Of a stretch of DNA of 64,000 nucleotides, positions 1-9,073 are shown one piece after another (position 1 is the stretch's first letter; each line of letters opens with the position of its first letter). Source of the stretch: Serratia marcescens (GTDB lineage Bacteria > Pseudomonadota > Gammaproteobacteria > Enterobacterales > Enterobacteriaceae); contig JADMXW010000008.1 of assembly GCA_015548865.1 (NCBI GenBank), forward strand, positions 1-64,000, in the 5' to 3' direction. The position numbers and the translations under genes are program-made. The notes under the pieces are model-generated. The model was not told the origin of the DNA. It saw nothing but the letters and a program-made list of their open reading frames with translations, and searched no databases.

Positions 1-115
1 TACCCATGGGTGCGCCCGGGTGACCGGATTTGGCTTTTTGCACGCCATCCATGCTGAGTGCGCGGATGGCGTTGGCACGTTGACGGCGTTCGTGCGGCGT
101 ATGAGACAACGACAT
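1..115 (-). CDS. tktB: Transketolase, N-terminal fragment (window edge)
   Basis: The reverse strand from 115 reads [20 protein letters not shown] and continues into the SGHPGAPMG thiamine-diphosphate motif typical of transketolases, then leaves the window. Only 38 residues are visible. It lies 15 bp downstream of talA on the same strand, the E. coli talA-tktB arrangement, which is why tktB is preferred over tktA. The enzyme transfers two-carbon units in the non-oxidative pentose phosphate pathway. With TalA it can drain the erythrose 4-phosphate made by the neighbouring apionate pathway. Confidence 0.85.
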   Translation of the reverse strand, partial: MSLSHTPHERRQRANAIRALSMDGVQKAKSGHPGAPMG

Positions 116-130
116 AATGGGCTCTCCAGA

Positions 131-1081
131 TCACAGTTGCGCTTCTAACATCGCTTCCAGTTTTTCCTGATCGATAGCAAACAAGCGAATGCCTTCCGCC
201 AGCTTGTCCACCGCCATGGCATCCTGACAATGTTCCCAACGGAACTCTGCCTCACTTAACGGAGAAGGGCGGTGTAGCGCTTCTACGGATGGCGTGAGTT
301 GGCGCGTTACTGGTGCGCTGCTGCTTTTCAACTGCTCCAGCAGTGCCGGTGAGATGGTCAGACGATCGCAACCTGCCAGCGCCAGAATTTGTTCCACTTT
401 ACGGAAACTGGCCCCCATGATCACCGTGTTATAGCGATGGCGCTTGTAATAGTCGTAGATTTTTTGCACTGAAAGCACGCCTGGATCCTGCTCAGCCTGA
501 TAGTGTTCAACGAGGTGTTTGGCTTGATACCAGTCGTAGATACGACCAACAAACGGCGAGATAAGAAACACGCCCGCTTCGGCACAGGCGCGCGCTTGCG
601 CAAAGGAAAATAGCAGTGTGAGGTTGCAGTTGATCCCTTCTCGCTCTAGTTCTTCCGCTGCTCGGATGCCCTCCCAGGTGGAGGCTAGTTTGATCAGTAT
701 GCGCGAGCGCGGAATGTCTTTCTCTTCATACAAGCCAATCAGCTTGCGTGCCTTGGCGACACACATGCCGCGATCGAATGACAGGCGAGCATCTACTTCG
801 GTGGAGATACGCCCCGGCACAGATTTGAGGATTTCAGCGCCGATATTTACCGCCAAACGGTCGCCTGCGTTGATCAAACGGGTAGCGCTGTTTCCCCCTT
901 GTTGACGGGCATAAGCGATAGCTTCTTCGAACAGCGGGCTATATTGGGGCAGCGTAGCCGCTTTCAAAATCAGCGAGGGATTGGTGGTCGCATCCTCAGG
1001 TGAAAACTGACGAATTGCATCAATGTCGCCGCTGTCCGCAACGACAACGGTAAACTGCTTTAGGGCATCAAGTTGATTCAT
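131..1081 (-). CDS. talA: Transaldolase A
   Basis: A 316-residue cytosolic transaldolase exchanging a dihydroxyacetone unit between sedoheptulose 7-phosphate/glyceraldehyde 3-phosphate and erythrose 4-phosphate/fructose 6-phosphate. The length equals E. coli TalA. Recognisable blocks are DATTNPSL near the N-terminus, the Schiff-base lysine in RILIKLAST, and [11 protein letters not shown]. The start is the second of two tandem ATGs ([10 protein letters not shown]), matching the E. coli N-terminus. A longer upstream frame would run into derI. Its start is only 4 bp after the derI stop with a GGCGG sequence at the junction, so the two genes are probably co-transcribed and coupled. This places talA under control of the apionate locus, which makes sense because the pathway ends in erythrose 4-phosphate. 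Confidence 0.95.
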   Translation of the reverse strand: MNQLDALKQFTVVVADSGDIDAIRQFSPEDATTNPSLILKAATLPQYSPLFEEAIAYARQQGGNSATRLINAGDRLAVNIGAEILKSVPGRISTEVDARLSFDRGMCVAKARKLIGLYEEKDIPRSRILIKLASTWEGIRAAEELEREGINCNLTLLFSFAQARACAEAGVFLISPFVGRIYDWYQAKHLVEHYQAEQDPGVLSVQKIYDYYKRHRYNTVIMGASFRKVEQILALAGCDRLTISPALLEQLKSSSAPVTRQLTPSVEALHRPSPLSEAEFRWEHCQDAMAVDKLAEGIRLFAIDQEKLEAMLEAQL

Positions 1082-1085
1082 CATT

Positions 1086-1544
1086 TCACCGCCCGTTTTC
1101 CTGCTGTTCGTAGTACCCGATCCGTTCCACTTTGGGCGCAGATCCCCCACCTTCAAATTCAGATGCTAGCCAGGCTGCGACAATCTCTTTTGCCAGTTCT
1201 GGGCCGATAACCCGTGCGCCAAGCGAGATGATTTGTGCATTATTGCTTTTTCTGGCGCGTTGTGCGGAATAGGTGTCATGGCATTGCGCTGCCCGAATCC
1301 CCGTGACTTTATTCGCGACAATACTCATGCCGATACCGGTGCCGCAGATCAAGATCCCGCGTTCGTGTTTTCCTTCTTTGATGGAGACTGCAACGGTGTG
1401 TGCAACATCGGGGTAGATTGGATTTTCTCCACTGGGATCGTAGCTGTAGTCGGTGACCTGTAACCCCTGCTGTTGTAAAAATTCACTAATGATGTTTTTC
1501 AAATCGATCGCGGCGCTGTCTGCGCCAATCGCAATTGCGTGCAT
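1086..1544 (-). CDS. derI: RpiB/LacAB-family isomerase, probable D-erythrulose 4-phosphate isomerase
   Basis: A 152-residue RpiB-family sugar-phosphate isomerase. The family signature [17 protein letters not shown], with its catalytic Cys, is present, as is the N-terminal [13 protein letters not shown]. The second ATG is chosen because AGGAG directly abuts the first ATG and sits 6 nt before the second. RpiB homologues next to LerK and LerI homologues are established D-erythrulose 4-phosphate isomerases (DerI), giving erythrose 4-phosphate. That assignment here rests on context. Ribose 5-phosphate isomerase B activity is the alternative. It is divergent from the rest of the apionate genes and runs directly into talA. 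Confidence 0.8.
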   Translation of the reverse strand: MHAIAIGADSAAIDLKNIISEFLQQQGLQVTDYSYDPSGENPIYPDVAHTVAVSIKEGKHERGILICGTGIGMSIVANKVTGIRAAQCHDTYSAQRARKSNNAQIISLGARVIGPELAKEIVAAWLASEFEGGGSAPKVERIGYYEQQENGR

Positions 1545-1851
1545 ACCCATCTCCTGCCTGACTAAAGGTCAACATAGCGCCTGATCCGGCGTTTCACGGC
1601 TAACATATACCGGCTATTTCAAATGTTCAACTGGTGATTATTTGTTTTGTGTTTGCGTGGGGGCGTAATCTTATTAAAAAGGTGATTGAGGTCACTAATT
1701 GTGCTTTTTAAGCGTTATTTTACCTTTTATACACATATTTGGATCATGCTCACAATTTTTAAACAGAGTGGTAGGCAAAGAATCGGCACGATCATATTGT
1801 TCATATGTTCACTGTGTGTATTATTGATTTGACTCTTTAGAGGGCATAACA
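1545..1851. promoter_or_regulatory. Divergent control region of the apionate locus
   Basis: This 307-bp AT-rich gap separates derI-talA from the transporter operon. A candidate CRP site, GTGA-N6-TCAC, lies at 1682-1695. Two similar sequences, TTTCAAATGTTCAA (1617-1630) and TGTTCATATGTTCA (1798-1811), flank it, one near each divergent start. They could be operators for the SorC-type regulator encoded at 7888. All sites were found by eye and are predictions. Confidence 0.45.
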
Positions 1852-1944
1852 ATGTCTCAGACCGATACGCAAACGATAACAACGACGATAGAACATAAAG
1901 GTCACACCAGGCACTTCATCGCGAACGGCAGGGGGGCAGTATGA
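1852..1944 (+). CDS. Possible 30-codon leader peptide
   Basis: An ATG seven bases after AGAGGG opens a 30-codon frame beginning MSQTDTQTITTTIEHK and ending GRGAV. Its TGA overlaps the transporter's ATG (ATGA at 1941-1944). It has no membrane segment or recognised motif. The overlap suggests translational coupling to the transporter gene. It may instead be a chance frame in the 5' untranslated region. Confidence 0.4.
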   Translation: MSQTDTQTITTTIEHKGHTRHFIANGRGAV

Positions 1945-3308
1945 GCAAGATATCGGCTACACAAGCGGCGCAGCAGGAAGCCGCAACGCCATCCTCCGCA
2001 GAGCAGTCCGCCATTCGTAAGATCTCTTTGCGTCTGGTGCCGTTCGTCGGATTGATGTTCTTTATTAACTTCCTCGATCGCACTGCAATTTCTTTTGCTG
2101 GCCCGAACGGTATGAACACCGATCTGGCGCTGACCGTTGCGCAGTTTGGGCTAGCTTCCGGCATTTTCTTCATTGGTTACATTCTGCTAGAAGTGCCCAG
2201 TAACCTGGCATTACACCGTTTTGGCGCGCGTAAGTGGCTGGCGCGCATTATGGTTTCCTGGGGGATTGTGTCGCTGCTGTTTACCTGGGTAAGCAGTGTG
2301 CAAGAACTTTATATCCTGCGCTTCCTGTTGGGGATTGCCGAAGCGGGCTTCTTCCCTGGGGCCATTTTGTTCCTGAGCCTATGGGTGCCGGCGCGTTACC
2401 GTAGCAAGATTCTGGCGCTGTTTTATCTGGCACAGCCGATGACAACCGTGCTCGGCGCACCGCTGGCGGCGTGGCTTATCGAGCAGCACGGTTTGTTTGG
2501 CTTATCCGGTTGGCGTGTGATGTTCCTTGGGGTATCAATCCCGGCGATTTTGATCGGCATCATCACTTGGTTCTATCTGGTCGATCGCCCGCAAGATGCG
2601 AAATGGCTCAACGATGAAGAGAAACGCTGGCTGGTCGGTGAACTGGAAAGCGAACATGCAGCAAAACAGCACAGCAAGCACCCGAGCGTGAGAACGGTAA
2701 TGTTCAATAAGCGGGTATGGGTTTTGTGCCTAATTTACTTCGGTTTTATTTATGGTCTGTATGCGCTGGCGTTCTTCCTGCCCACCATTATCAGCGGGTT
2801 CCAACAGCAGTTTGGTACCACCTTTAATGTGCTGGAAAAAGGGCTGATTACGGCAGTGCCCTATCTGCCAGCAGCCATTGTCATGCACTTCTGGTCGCGT
2901 GATGCGACCCGCCGCGGCTGCCGTACCTGGCACATTGCCATTCCGGCGTTGACCGGTGCTGTCAGTATTCCGCTGGCACTGTACATGGAGTCACCGGCAG
3001 CCACCATCGCTGTGATTACCGTGACCGCCTGTTCCATTTTCTCGGCGTTACCTAACTTTTGGACATTGCCTACGCAGTTCCTGACGGGGGCCTCTGCCGC
3101 TGCCGCGATAGCCCTGATCAATACCATCGGTAACGTTGCAGGGTTCTCTGCGGGTTATATCACCGGGGCGGTACGGGGTGTTACAGGCACCTACGTTCTT
3201 CCGATGTTGATTGTCGGCGGTCTGATGCTGCTTTCCGCAATCTTGATGGTGCTATTGAGTCGTTCCGGGCAGGAATCCCAAGCCGCATCAGCCACACAGG
3301 AGCACTGA
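1941..3308 (+). CDS. MFS transporter (ACS-type), probable D-apionate uptake
   Basis: A 455-residue major facilitator protein with about 12 hydrophobic segments. After a hydrophilic N-terminal tail, it shows the anion:cation symporter family pattern NFLDRTAISFA, followed by GFFPGAILFLSLWVPARYRS between helices 4 and 5. This family moves sugar acids and other organic anions with protons. As the first structural gene of an operon that degrades a sugar acid, its likely substrate is D-apionate. That is inferred from context. The ATG overlaps the stop of the upstream 30-codon frame, and lerK follows after 1 bp. Confidence 0.8.
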   Translation: MSKISATQAAQQEAATPSSAEQSAIRKISLRLVPFVGLMFFINFLDRTAISFAGPNGMNTDLALTVAQFGLASGIFFIGYILLEVPSNLALHRFGARKWLARIMVSWGIVSLLFTWVSSVQELYILRFLLGIAEAGFFPGAILFLSLWVPARYRSKILALFYLAQPMTTVLGAPLAAWLIEQHGLFGLSGWRVMFLGVSIPAILIGIITWFYLVDRPQDAKWLNDEEKRWLVGELESEHAAKQHSKHPSVRTVMFNKRVWVLCLIYFGFIYGLYALAFFLPTIISGFQQQFGTTFNVLEKGLITAVPYLPAAIVMHFWSRDATRRGCRTWHIAIPALTGAVSIPLALYMESPAATIAVITVTACSIFSALPNFWTLPTQFLTGASAAAAIALINTIGNVAGFSAGYITGAVRGVTGTYVLPMLIVGGLMLLSAILMVLLSRSGQESQAASATQEH

Positions 3309-3309
3309 T

Positions 3310-5070
3310 ATGACCTATTTGTTTAACCAGCCGTCTGATTTTGCACGTGAGTTAACGGAAGGTTTTGTTGCGGTGCACAGCGATAAAGTGCGACAGGTAC
3401 CGGGAGGCGTGGTCAGAAGCACCCGTAGTCCTAAAGGCAGTGTCGCCATTGTGGTTGGCGGCGGCTCTGGACACTACCCGGCGTTTGCCGGGTTGGTTGG
3501 GCAAGGTTTGGCACACGGTGCTGCGATGGGCAACCTGTTTGCTTCGCCTTCTGCGCAGCAGATCTGCTCTGTGGCGCGTGCCGCACACAACGGTGGCGGT
3601 GTTCTGCTGACATTCGGCAACTACGCGGGAGATGTGCTCCATTTTGGTCAGGCGAAAGCACGCCTGAATGCCGAAGGGATCCCGTGTGAATTGTTGGCGG
3701 TGACGGATGATATCTCCAGCGCGCCGCCTGAGGAGTGGCAAAAACGCCGTGGTGTGGCGGGCGATCTGGCCGTATTCAAGGCGGCGGCAGCTGCTGCAGA
3801 AGCGGGGTACGATCTCGCAGCGGTGCTGGCAGTTGCTGAGCGTGCCAATCAGCGTACGCGCTCTTTCGGCGTAGCCTTTTCTGGCTGCACCTTACCCGGA
3901 GCCGATCACCCACTGTTTACTGTGCCGGAAGGCATGATGGGTGTTGGGATGGGGATCCACGGTGAACCCGGTATTAAAGATGCGCCGATTTCCAGCGCGG
4001 ATGAGCTGGCCGAACTGTTGATCAACGCGTTGTTACAAGAGGTGCCGCAGGCGGTGACTGTACTGTCTGGGCAGCGCATCAGCGTGGTACTCAATGGGTT
4101 GGGCGGCGTGAAATATGAAGAGTTGTTTGTGGTATATCGTCGTGTTGCCCAACTGTTGACTGCGCAAGGGCTCACCATCGTTGAACCGGAGGTAGGAGAG
4201 CTGGTGACCAGCTTTGATATGGCCGGACTCTCGCTCACCCTGTTCTGGTTGGATGAAGAGCTGGAGCGTTTCTGGCGCGCACCTGCCAATACGCCCGCAT
4301 TCCGTAAAGGCAGTATGGTGGCCGCTGAACCACGCGAAGCGTGTGAATTTAACGTCGAGCAAGACAGCGTACCCGAAGCAACCCCTGCATCGCGCGAGGC
4401 GGCACAGTGTGTTGCCGCTGCCTTGGTTGCGGCGCGTGATGTCATTTTGGCGAATGTTGATGAACTGGGCCGTATTGATGCGGTAGCAGGCGATGGCGAT
4501 CACGGTATTGGTATGGAACGCGGCGTGGTGGCTGCGGCGGAAACCGCCGTCAACATGCTGGAGAGGCAGGCTGGCGCGGGAACGTTATTGCAGCGTGCGG
4601 CGGATGCCTGGGCCGATCGGGCAGGGGGAACGTCAGGGGCCATTTGGGGCGTGGCGCTCAATGCGCTGGGCACGGCGCTGGGCGACAGCGTAAGGCCGGA
4701 TGGTGTGCTCGTTGCCCTTGGGATTCGCCAATCCGCTGAAGGCATTATGCATTTCGGTAAGGCCAAAGCAGGTGACAAAACGCTGGTCGATGCCCTTTTA
4801 CCTTTCAGTGATGCGTTGACGCAGCGTGTAAATGCCGGAGAAGCGTTGTCTCATGCCTGGTTGAACGCCTCGCAGGTGGCACAACAGGCGGCGGATGCCA
4901 CTGCGCAACTTCGCCCCAGAATTGGTCGCGCGCGTCCTTTGGCAGAGAAAAGTCTGGGTACACCGGATGCGGGCGCGATCTCGTTGGCAATGATCCTTAA
5001 TGCTGTTGCGACAGTCTTGAATCAGGTTCAGACAGAGAAAACTGCTGTACAGGAGACACAAGAACAATGA
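3310..5070 (+). CDS. lerK: Fused DhaK-DhaL kinase, probable L-erythrulose 1-kinase
   Basis: A 586-residue single-chain, ATP-type dihydroxyacetone kinase. The DhaK domain occupies roughly residues 1-330 and includes GGGSGHYPAFAG and the substrate-binding His in GMGIHGEPG. The DhaL nucleotide domain occupies roughly 365-570 and includes DAVAGDGDHGIGM and GGTSGAIWG. Homologues in tetritol and apionate loci phosphorylate L-erythrulose to L-erythrulose 1-phosphate (LerK). The adjoining triose-phosphate-isomerase homologue and OiaC homologue support that over plain dihydroxyacetone kinase. Its stop overlaps the lerI start (ATGA). Confidence 0.85.
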   Translation: MTYLFNQPSDFARELTEGFVAVHSDKVRQVPGGVVRSTRSPKGSVAIVVGGGSGHYPAFAGLVGQGLAHGAAMGNLFASPSAQQICSVARAAHNGGGVLLTFGNYAGDVLHFGQAKARLNAEGIPCELLAVTDDISSAPPEEWQKRRGVAGDLAVFKAAAAAAEAGYDLAAVLAVAERANQRTRSFGVAFSGCTLPGADHPLFTVPEGMMGVGMGIHGEPGIKDAPISSADELAELLINALLQEVPQAVTVLSGQRISVVLNGLGGVKYEELFVVYRRVAQLLTAQGLTIVEPEVGELVTSFDMAGLSLTLFWLDEELERFWRAPANTPAFRKGSMVAAEPREACEFNVEQDSVPEATPASREAAQCVAAALVAARDVILANVDELGRIDAVAGDGDHGIGMERGVVAAAETAVNMLERQAGAGTLLQRAADAWADRAGGTSGAIWGVALNALGTALGDSVRPDGVLVALGIRQSAEGIMHFGKAKAGDKTLVDALLPFSDALTQRVNAGEALSHAWLNASQVAQQAADATAQLRPRIGRARPLAEKSLGTPDAGAISLAMILNAVATVLNQVQTEKTAVQETQEQ

Positions 5071-5858
5071 GCCAACAGGGGAGTTACGAACGCGTTATCA
5101 CGCTGGGTGTCAGCCTGAAAATGTATTTCGGCTACCAGCAAACCGTGGATTGGTGCCAACGTATCCACGCCATTGTGCAGCGCCATCCGCTGGCGTCGGT
5201 GGCACAGGTCAGGTTGTTTGTGTTGCCAACGTTTCCTACGTTGGCGCCTGCTGTTGCTCTTTTTGCTGATTCTGCCGTTGATGTCGGGGCGCAAGACTTG
5301 CATTGGGCGGATAACGGCGCCTTCACCGGGGAAGTCAGCGGCACACTGCTACATGAAATGGGGTGCCGCTATGTAGAAGTCGGGCATGCGGAACGACGTC
5401 GCTATTTTGGCGAAACCGATGAGCATATTGCCCTTAAAACGGCGGCTGCCTGGCGCAACGGACTCACCCCCGTACTCTGCGTTGGTGAAGAGCAGCGCGG
5501 TAGCGTGCAGCAGGCGATAGAGATCTGTCAGACCCAGTTAACCAGCGCGCTCAACCGCGCGCAGCAACAGCAGTTAACTGGCCATGTTGTTGTAGCTTAT
5601 GAGCCTCAATGGGCGATTGGCAGTGCAGAGCCTGCGCCAACCGAAGATATCAGCTGCGTTTGTGAGGCATTGAAACAGCAATTATCCGTGGAGACGGGCA
5701 TTCGCGACGGCAGAGTGATTTATGGCGGCAGTGCCGGGCCAGGGCTGCTGAGTCAGCTCGGACCTTCGGTTGATGGCCTGTTTTTAGGGCGTTTCGCACA
5801 CGATCCTGCGGCATTCAACGCCATTATGGATGAAGCGCTGGCGCTGTGCCCACAGTAA
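5067..5858 (+). CDS. lerI: Triose-phosphate-isomerase homologue, probable L-erythrulose 1-phosphate isomerase
   Basis: A 263-residue TIM-barrel protein. The catalytic His of triose-phosphate isomerase is in VEVGHAERRRYF, the catalytic Glu in VAYEPQWAIG, and the phosphate loop in IYGGSAGPG. The usual N-terminal Asn-x-Lys is replaced by Ser-Leu-Lys (GVSLKMYF). Together with its place in a catabolic operon, this argues against the housekeeping TpiA. LerI enzymes of this type convert L-erythrulose 1-phosphate to D-erythrulose 4-phosphate. It overlaps lerK by 4 bp. Confidence 0.85.
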   Translation: MSQQGSYERVITLGVSLKMYFGYQQTVDWCQRIHAIVQRHPLASVAQVRLFVLPTFPTLAPAVALFADSAVDVGAQDLHWADNGAFTGEVSGTLLHEMGCRYVEVGHAERRRYFGETDEHIALKTAAAWRNGLTPVLCVGEEQRGSVQQAIEICQTQLTSALNRAQQQQLTGHVVVAYEPQWAIGSAEPAPTEDISCVCEALKQQLSVETGIRDGRVIYGGSAGPGLLSQLGPSVDGLFLGRFAHDPAAFNAIMDEALALCPQ

Positions 5859-5886
5859 TAAAAATACGCAAAATGGAGAGATTACC

Positions 5887-6699
5887 GTGGCTATTGGTTT
5901 AAGCACTTACGCTTTTTTCTGGCGAATGTCCTCCCGCGTTCCTGACCCGATGGGGCTGGAGGCGATGCTGGATCACACTGCAGAATCTGGCGCGACGGTG
6001 TTTCAGATTTGTGATTACACACCGGTGGAAGCGCTGTCATCCGCTGAGCTGGAAAAGCTGCGTCAGCGCGCCGACGATTTATCGATTCAACTGGAGCTCG
6101 GAACACGTGGGTTGGAGACAGCACATTTAACACGATACTTGGCGCTGGCTCGGGCACTGGATGTCCGCTTTATTCGCACCATGTTTAATAGCGTGACACA
6201 CCAGCCCACACTGGATGAGGCTCGTGAGCTTCTGCGGATCATCCTGCCGCAGGCAGAGCAGCAGGGCGTTCAGTTCGGGTTGGAAACCTACGAACAAGTA
6301 AAAACCCGCACTCTGCTGGACGTGGTTGATGCTATTGACAGCCCGGCGTTGGGCATTTGCCTCGATCCTGGAAACTGTGTAGCCGCGTTGGAACACCCAT
6401 GCGACGTTATCGACATGACAGCACGACGCGTGGTGAACCTGCACATCAAAGATTTTGCCTTTGCGCGCCAGAACGGCTGGGTTGGGTTTACCTATTCCGG
6501 CAGCCCGCTCGGTACTGGGCTGCTCGACTACGACCACCTGCAAAAGACGGTTCGTCCTAATGAGAGACATATCAATCAGGTGGTTGAACACTGGTTACCG
6601 TGGCAATCCTCGCCGGAAGAGACCTGCCGCCAGGAGGAAACCTGGACCACACAAAGCCTGAACTTTCTTTTTTCCCGTAATCCGCATACGGGGCAGTGA
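5887..6699 (+). CDS. oiaC: Xylose-isomerase-like TIM barrel, probable 3-oxo-isoapionate decarboxylase
   Basis: A 270-residue member of the sugar-phosphate isomerase/AP-endonuclease 2 fold. Metal-binding motifs of the fold are visible in GLETYEQ, ICLDPGNCVA and VNLHIKDFAF. The GTG at 5887 is chosen because GGAGAG lies just upstream and the peptide then begins AIGLSTYAFFWR, in the first strand. The longer frame would extend back into lerI. In characterised D-apionate pathways, OiaC decarboxylates 3-oxo-isoapionate to L-erythrulose. That fits exactly between ApnO and LerK here. An isomerase or epimerase on another substrate is possible but would leave the pathway without this step. Confidence 0.75.
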   Translation: MAIGLSTYAFFWRMSSRVPDPMGLEAMLDHTAESGATVFQICDYTPVEALSSAELEKLRQRADDLSIQLELGTRGLETAHLTRYLALARALDVRFIRTMFNSVTHQPTLDEARELLRIILPQAEQQGVQFGLETYEQVKTRTLLDVVDAIDSPALGICLDPGNCVAALEHPCDVIDMTARRVVNLHIKDFAFARQNGWVGFTYSGSPLGTGLLDYDHLQKTVRPNERHINQVVEHWLPWQSSPEETCRQEETWTTQSLNFLFSRNPHTGQ

Positions 6700-6750
6700 T
6701 AACGCTTTTTATTGAACGAAAATGCATTCCAAATCCGAGGAGCAACGATC

Positions 6751-7608
6751 ATGGCTACAGAATTAAAAACGATTACGGTACTTGGCGCTGGCGGCAAAAT
6801 GGGCATGCGCATCTCTGCCAATTTCCAGAAAAGCCACTATCAGGTGTATTACTGTGAAAATTCGCCGCGTGCGCAGGAGCAGGTTGTTGCCGCCGGACGT
6901 GAGTTGGCGGTAGCTGAACAGGTTATTCCGGACAGTGATGTGGTGATCCTTGCTGTGCCTGATATTGCGCTGAAAGTGGTTTCTGCGCAGGTAGTGCCGC
7001 AGATGAAACGCGGTGCGATTTTGTTAACGCTCGACCCGGCAGCGGCCTACGCCAATTTGATCGCTAAACGTGATGATATCGATTATGCGGTCGCACACCC
7101 GTGTCACCCTTCGGTATTCCTCGATCGTTTCACGCCAGAAGAACATGCCGATGCGTTTGGGGGCGTCGCAGCACCCCAGCATGTTGCCGCTTCCTATGAA
7201 ACAGGCAGCGATCAACAGAAAGCCGTGCTGGCTGAGGTTGTGAAAGTGATGTATGGCCCGGTGATTGACGTACACTGGGTGACGGTCAAACAGTTGGCTT
7301 ATCTGGAGCCGACGCTGGTTGAAACTGTGGCCTGCATGGTGGGCACACTGATGAAAGAAGCGCTGGATGAAACCGTCAATACCATCGGCGTGCCAAAAGC
7401 GGCGGCGGAAGCGATGCTCTATGGCCACATTCAAATTGCACTGGCCGTAGCGTTCCGCAGCACCAACCCGTTCTCAGATGCTTGTATGATTGCCATCGAG
7501 TACGGTAAAGAAAACATTATCAAGCCGGACTGGAAAAAGATCTTCGATCAAAAAGAGCTCGATCTGGTGATCGCCAGAATGTTGAAGATTGATGCTATCC
7601 AGCGCTAA
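6751..7608 (+). CDS. apnO: Probable D-apionate oxidoisomerase
   Basis: A 285-residue dehydrogenase. The N-terminal Rossmann motif is LGAGGKMGMRIS. The C-terminal helical part, with VKQLAYLEPTLVETVACM and YGHIQIALAVAF, resembles the 6-phosphogluconate-dehydrogenase C-terminal-like domain found in ApnO. ApnO oxidises and isomerises D-apionate to 3-oxo-isoapionate, the first catabolic step. The ATG at 6751 follows GAGGAG by about 10 nt and is preferred over an ATG 39 nt upstream. It is the last gene of the transporter operon. The name depends on the presence of OiaC, LerK, LerI and DerI homologues. Confidence 0.78.
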   Translation: MATELKTITVLGAGGKMGMRISANFQKSHYQVYYCENSPRAQEQVVAAGRELAVAEQVIPDSDVVILAVPDIALKVVSAQVVPQMKRGAILLTLDPAAAYANLIAKRDDIDYAVAHPCHPSVFLDRFTPEEHADAFGGVAAPQHVAASYETGSDQQKAVLAEVVKVMYGPVIDVHWVTVKQLAYLEPTLVETVACMVGTLMKEALDETVNTIGVPKAAAEAMLYGHIQIALAVAFRSTNPFSDACMIAIEYGKENIIKPDWKKIFDQKELDLVIARMLKIDAIQR

Positions 7609-7638
7609 TACCTGTAGCGCATCAATGATGCAGTATCG

Positions 7639-7666
7639 CCGCAAGCCAGTTTGAGCTGGTTTGCGG
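7639..7666 (+). terminator. Hairpin after apnO
   Basis: CCGCAAGCCAG and CTGGTTTGCGG form an 11-bp stem with one G-U pair around TTTGAG. No T-run follows, so this may be an RNA-stabilising or weak terminator structure. Confidence 0.5.
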
Positions 7667-7887
7667 TATGCGTATTTCCAGACAAATTTGTCACCTCGTA
7701 GCCACCTTCATGCCACTCGAATTATTTAAGGTATATCATCAGGAGATTCATTGTTGGCAGGAGATGTATTGCCGGAGTTGAGCCCTGACTTACGGCGTGC
7801 AACAATTGTTAATGATGATCGGCCTTTGTCGACCGAACCGGGTCTGTCCAGGTACGCCTACCCTTTGCGTAAGGAAAACATTACCGA

Positions 7888-8850
7888 ATGGAAAAACAAT
7901 CAGGATCTCAGGATAACGAACTACTGACGGAAATCGCCGTGGCGTATTACCAGGACGAGATTACCCAGGAGGAGATCGCGAAGAAATTCGGCATTTCGCG
8001 CATCAAAGTAGGACGTTTACTGAAACGTGCTAAAGAGGAGGGCATTGTAGAGATCAATGTTCGCTATCATCCCGTGTTCAGCACGCGCTTGGAGCAGCAA
8101 CTGCTGGAGCGTTTTCCCATCAAACGCGCGCTGATCGCGCTCGATCATCCTGATGAAGAAGAACAGCGGCGTCAGGTTGCGGCATTAGTGTCCAACCATC
8201 TGGCGGTGACGCTGAAAGATGGCACCGTAGTTGCGGTCGGGCAGGGACGTAATGTGTCCGGCGTAGCGGATCACGTTGGGAATGTGACTGAACGCCACTG
8301 CAAGTTTATCTGCGGGATTGGCGGTACGCACCGTCCCGGCGATGCGATCAATGCCGATCATATCAGTCGCCGTCTGGCGAAAAAATTTGGCGGCAGCAGT
8401 GAAACGCTTTACGCTCCGGCCTACGTGGAAAATCGCGCGCTCAAACAGGCGTTTATGCAAAACGGCACCATCAAGGAGACGTTGGATCGCGCCCGCAAGG
8501 CAGATATCGCGTTGGTGGGCATTGGCGACATGAATGAAAACAGCTACATGGTAAAACTGGGCTGGTTCACGCCGCAGGAAATTGTTGATGCCAGCCTTAA
8601 CCAAGGCGTGATTGGCGATATCGCCGGCTACGATTTTTTTAACGCCCAAGGGCAGCACATCGATACTGTGATGCATGACAGGGTGATTGGCGTCAGCATA
8701 GAAGAGCTGCGCAACATTCCCTGTGTTATCGCCATTGCTTCAGAAAACACCAAAGCGTTGGCAATATTGGGCGCGTTGCGTACTGGTGCTATCGATATTA
8801 TTGCCACCAGCGCGTCGAACATTCGCACTATCCTCAATATGACCCAATAG
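7888..8850 (+). CDS. SorC-family (EryD-like) transcriptional regulator
   Basis: A 320-residue regulator. Residues about 10-60 form an N-terminal helix-turn-helix (ITQEEIAKKFGISRIKVGRLLKRA). A large C-terminal sugar-phosphate-sensing domain related to DeoR/SorC sensors follows (VVAVGQGRNVSGVAD, ADIALVGIGDM). Such proteins regulate polyol and sugar-acid loci and usually sense a phosphorylated intermediate. It sits 279 bp downstream of apnO in the same direction, behind a hairpin, so it probably has its own promoter. The likely targets are the divergent promoters at 1545-1851. Confidence 0.85.
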   Translation: MEKQSGSQDNELLTEIAVAYYQDEITQEEIAKKFGISRIKVGRLLKRAKEEGIVEINVRYHPVFSTRLEQQLLERFPIKRALIALDHPDEEEQRRQVAALVSNHLAVTLKDGTVVAVGQGRNVSGVADHVGNVTERHCKFICGIGGTHRPGDAINADHISRRLAKKFGGSSETLYAPAYVENRALKQAFMQNGTIKETLDRARKADIALVGIGDMNENSYMVKLGWFTPQEIVDASLNQGVIGDIAGYDFFNAQGQHIDTVMHDRVIGVSIEELRNIPCVIAIASENTKALAILGALRTGAIDIIATSASNIRTILNMTQ

Positions 8851-8864
8851 GGTCCTTCCTTCTG

Positions 8865-8890
8865 CCGGACAGAATCGCTTCGCTGTCCGG
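8865..8890 (+). terminator. Hairpin after the SorC-type regulator
   Basis: CCGGACAG and CTGTCCGG form an 8-bp stem 15 bp after the stop codon, followed by TATTTG. It is plausibly the terminator. Confidence 0.55.
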
Positions 8891-9073
8891 TATTTGAATG
8901 ATTTATCACCATTTTTAGTTGATTTTTACGTCTGTTTTTTGCTCGCAGGTTAGCAATTCGTTATCCAGTTCGCGATAACGTGACATTATGCGCAAAAAAC
9001 AAGCAGATAAATTAACTATATTAACCTGCATTCACTATCGGTTTTTGCCATGCTTTACGGCTATCTCCACTAA

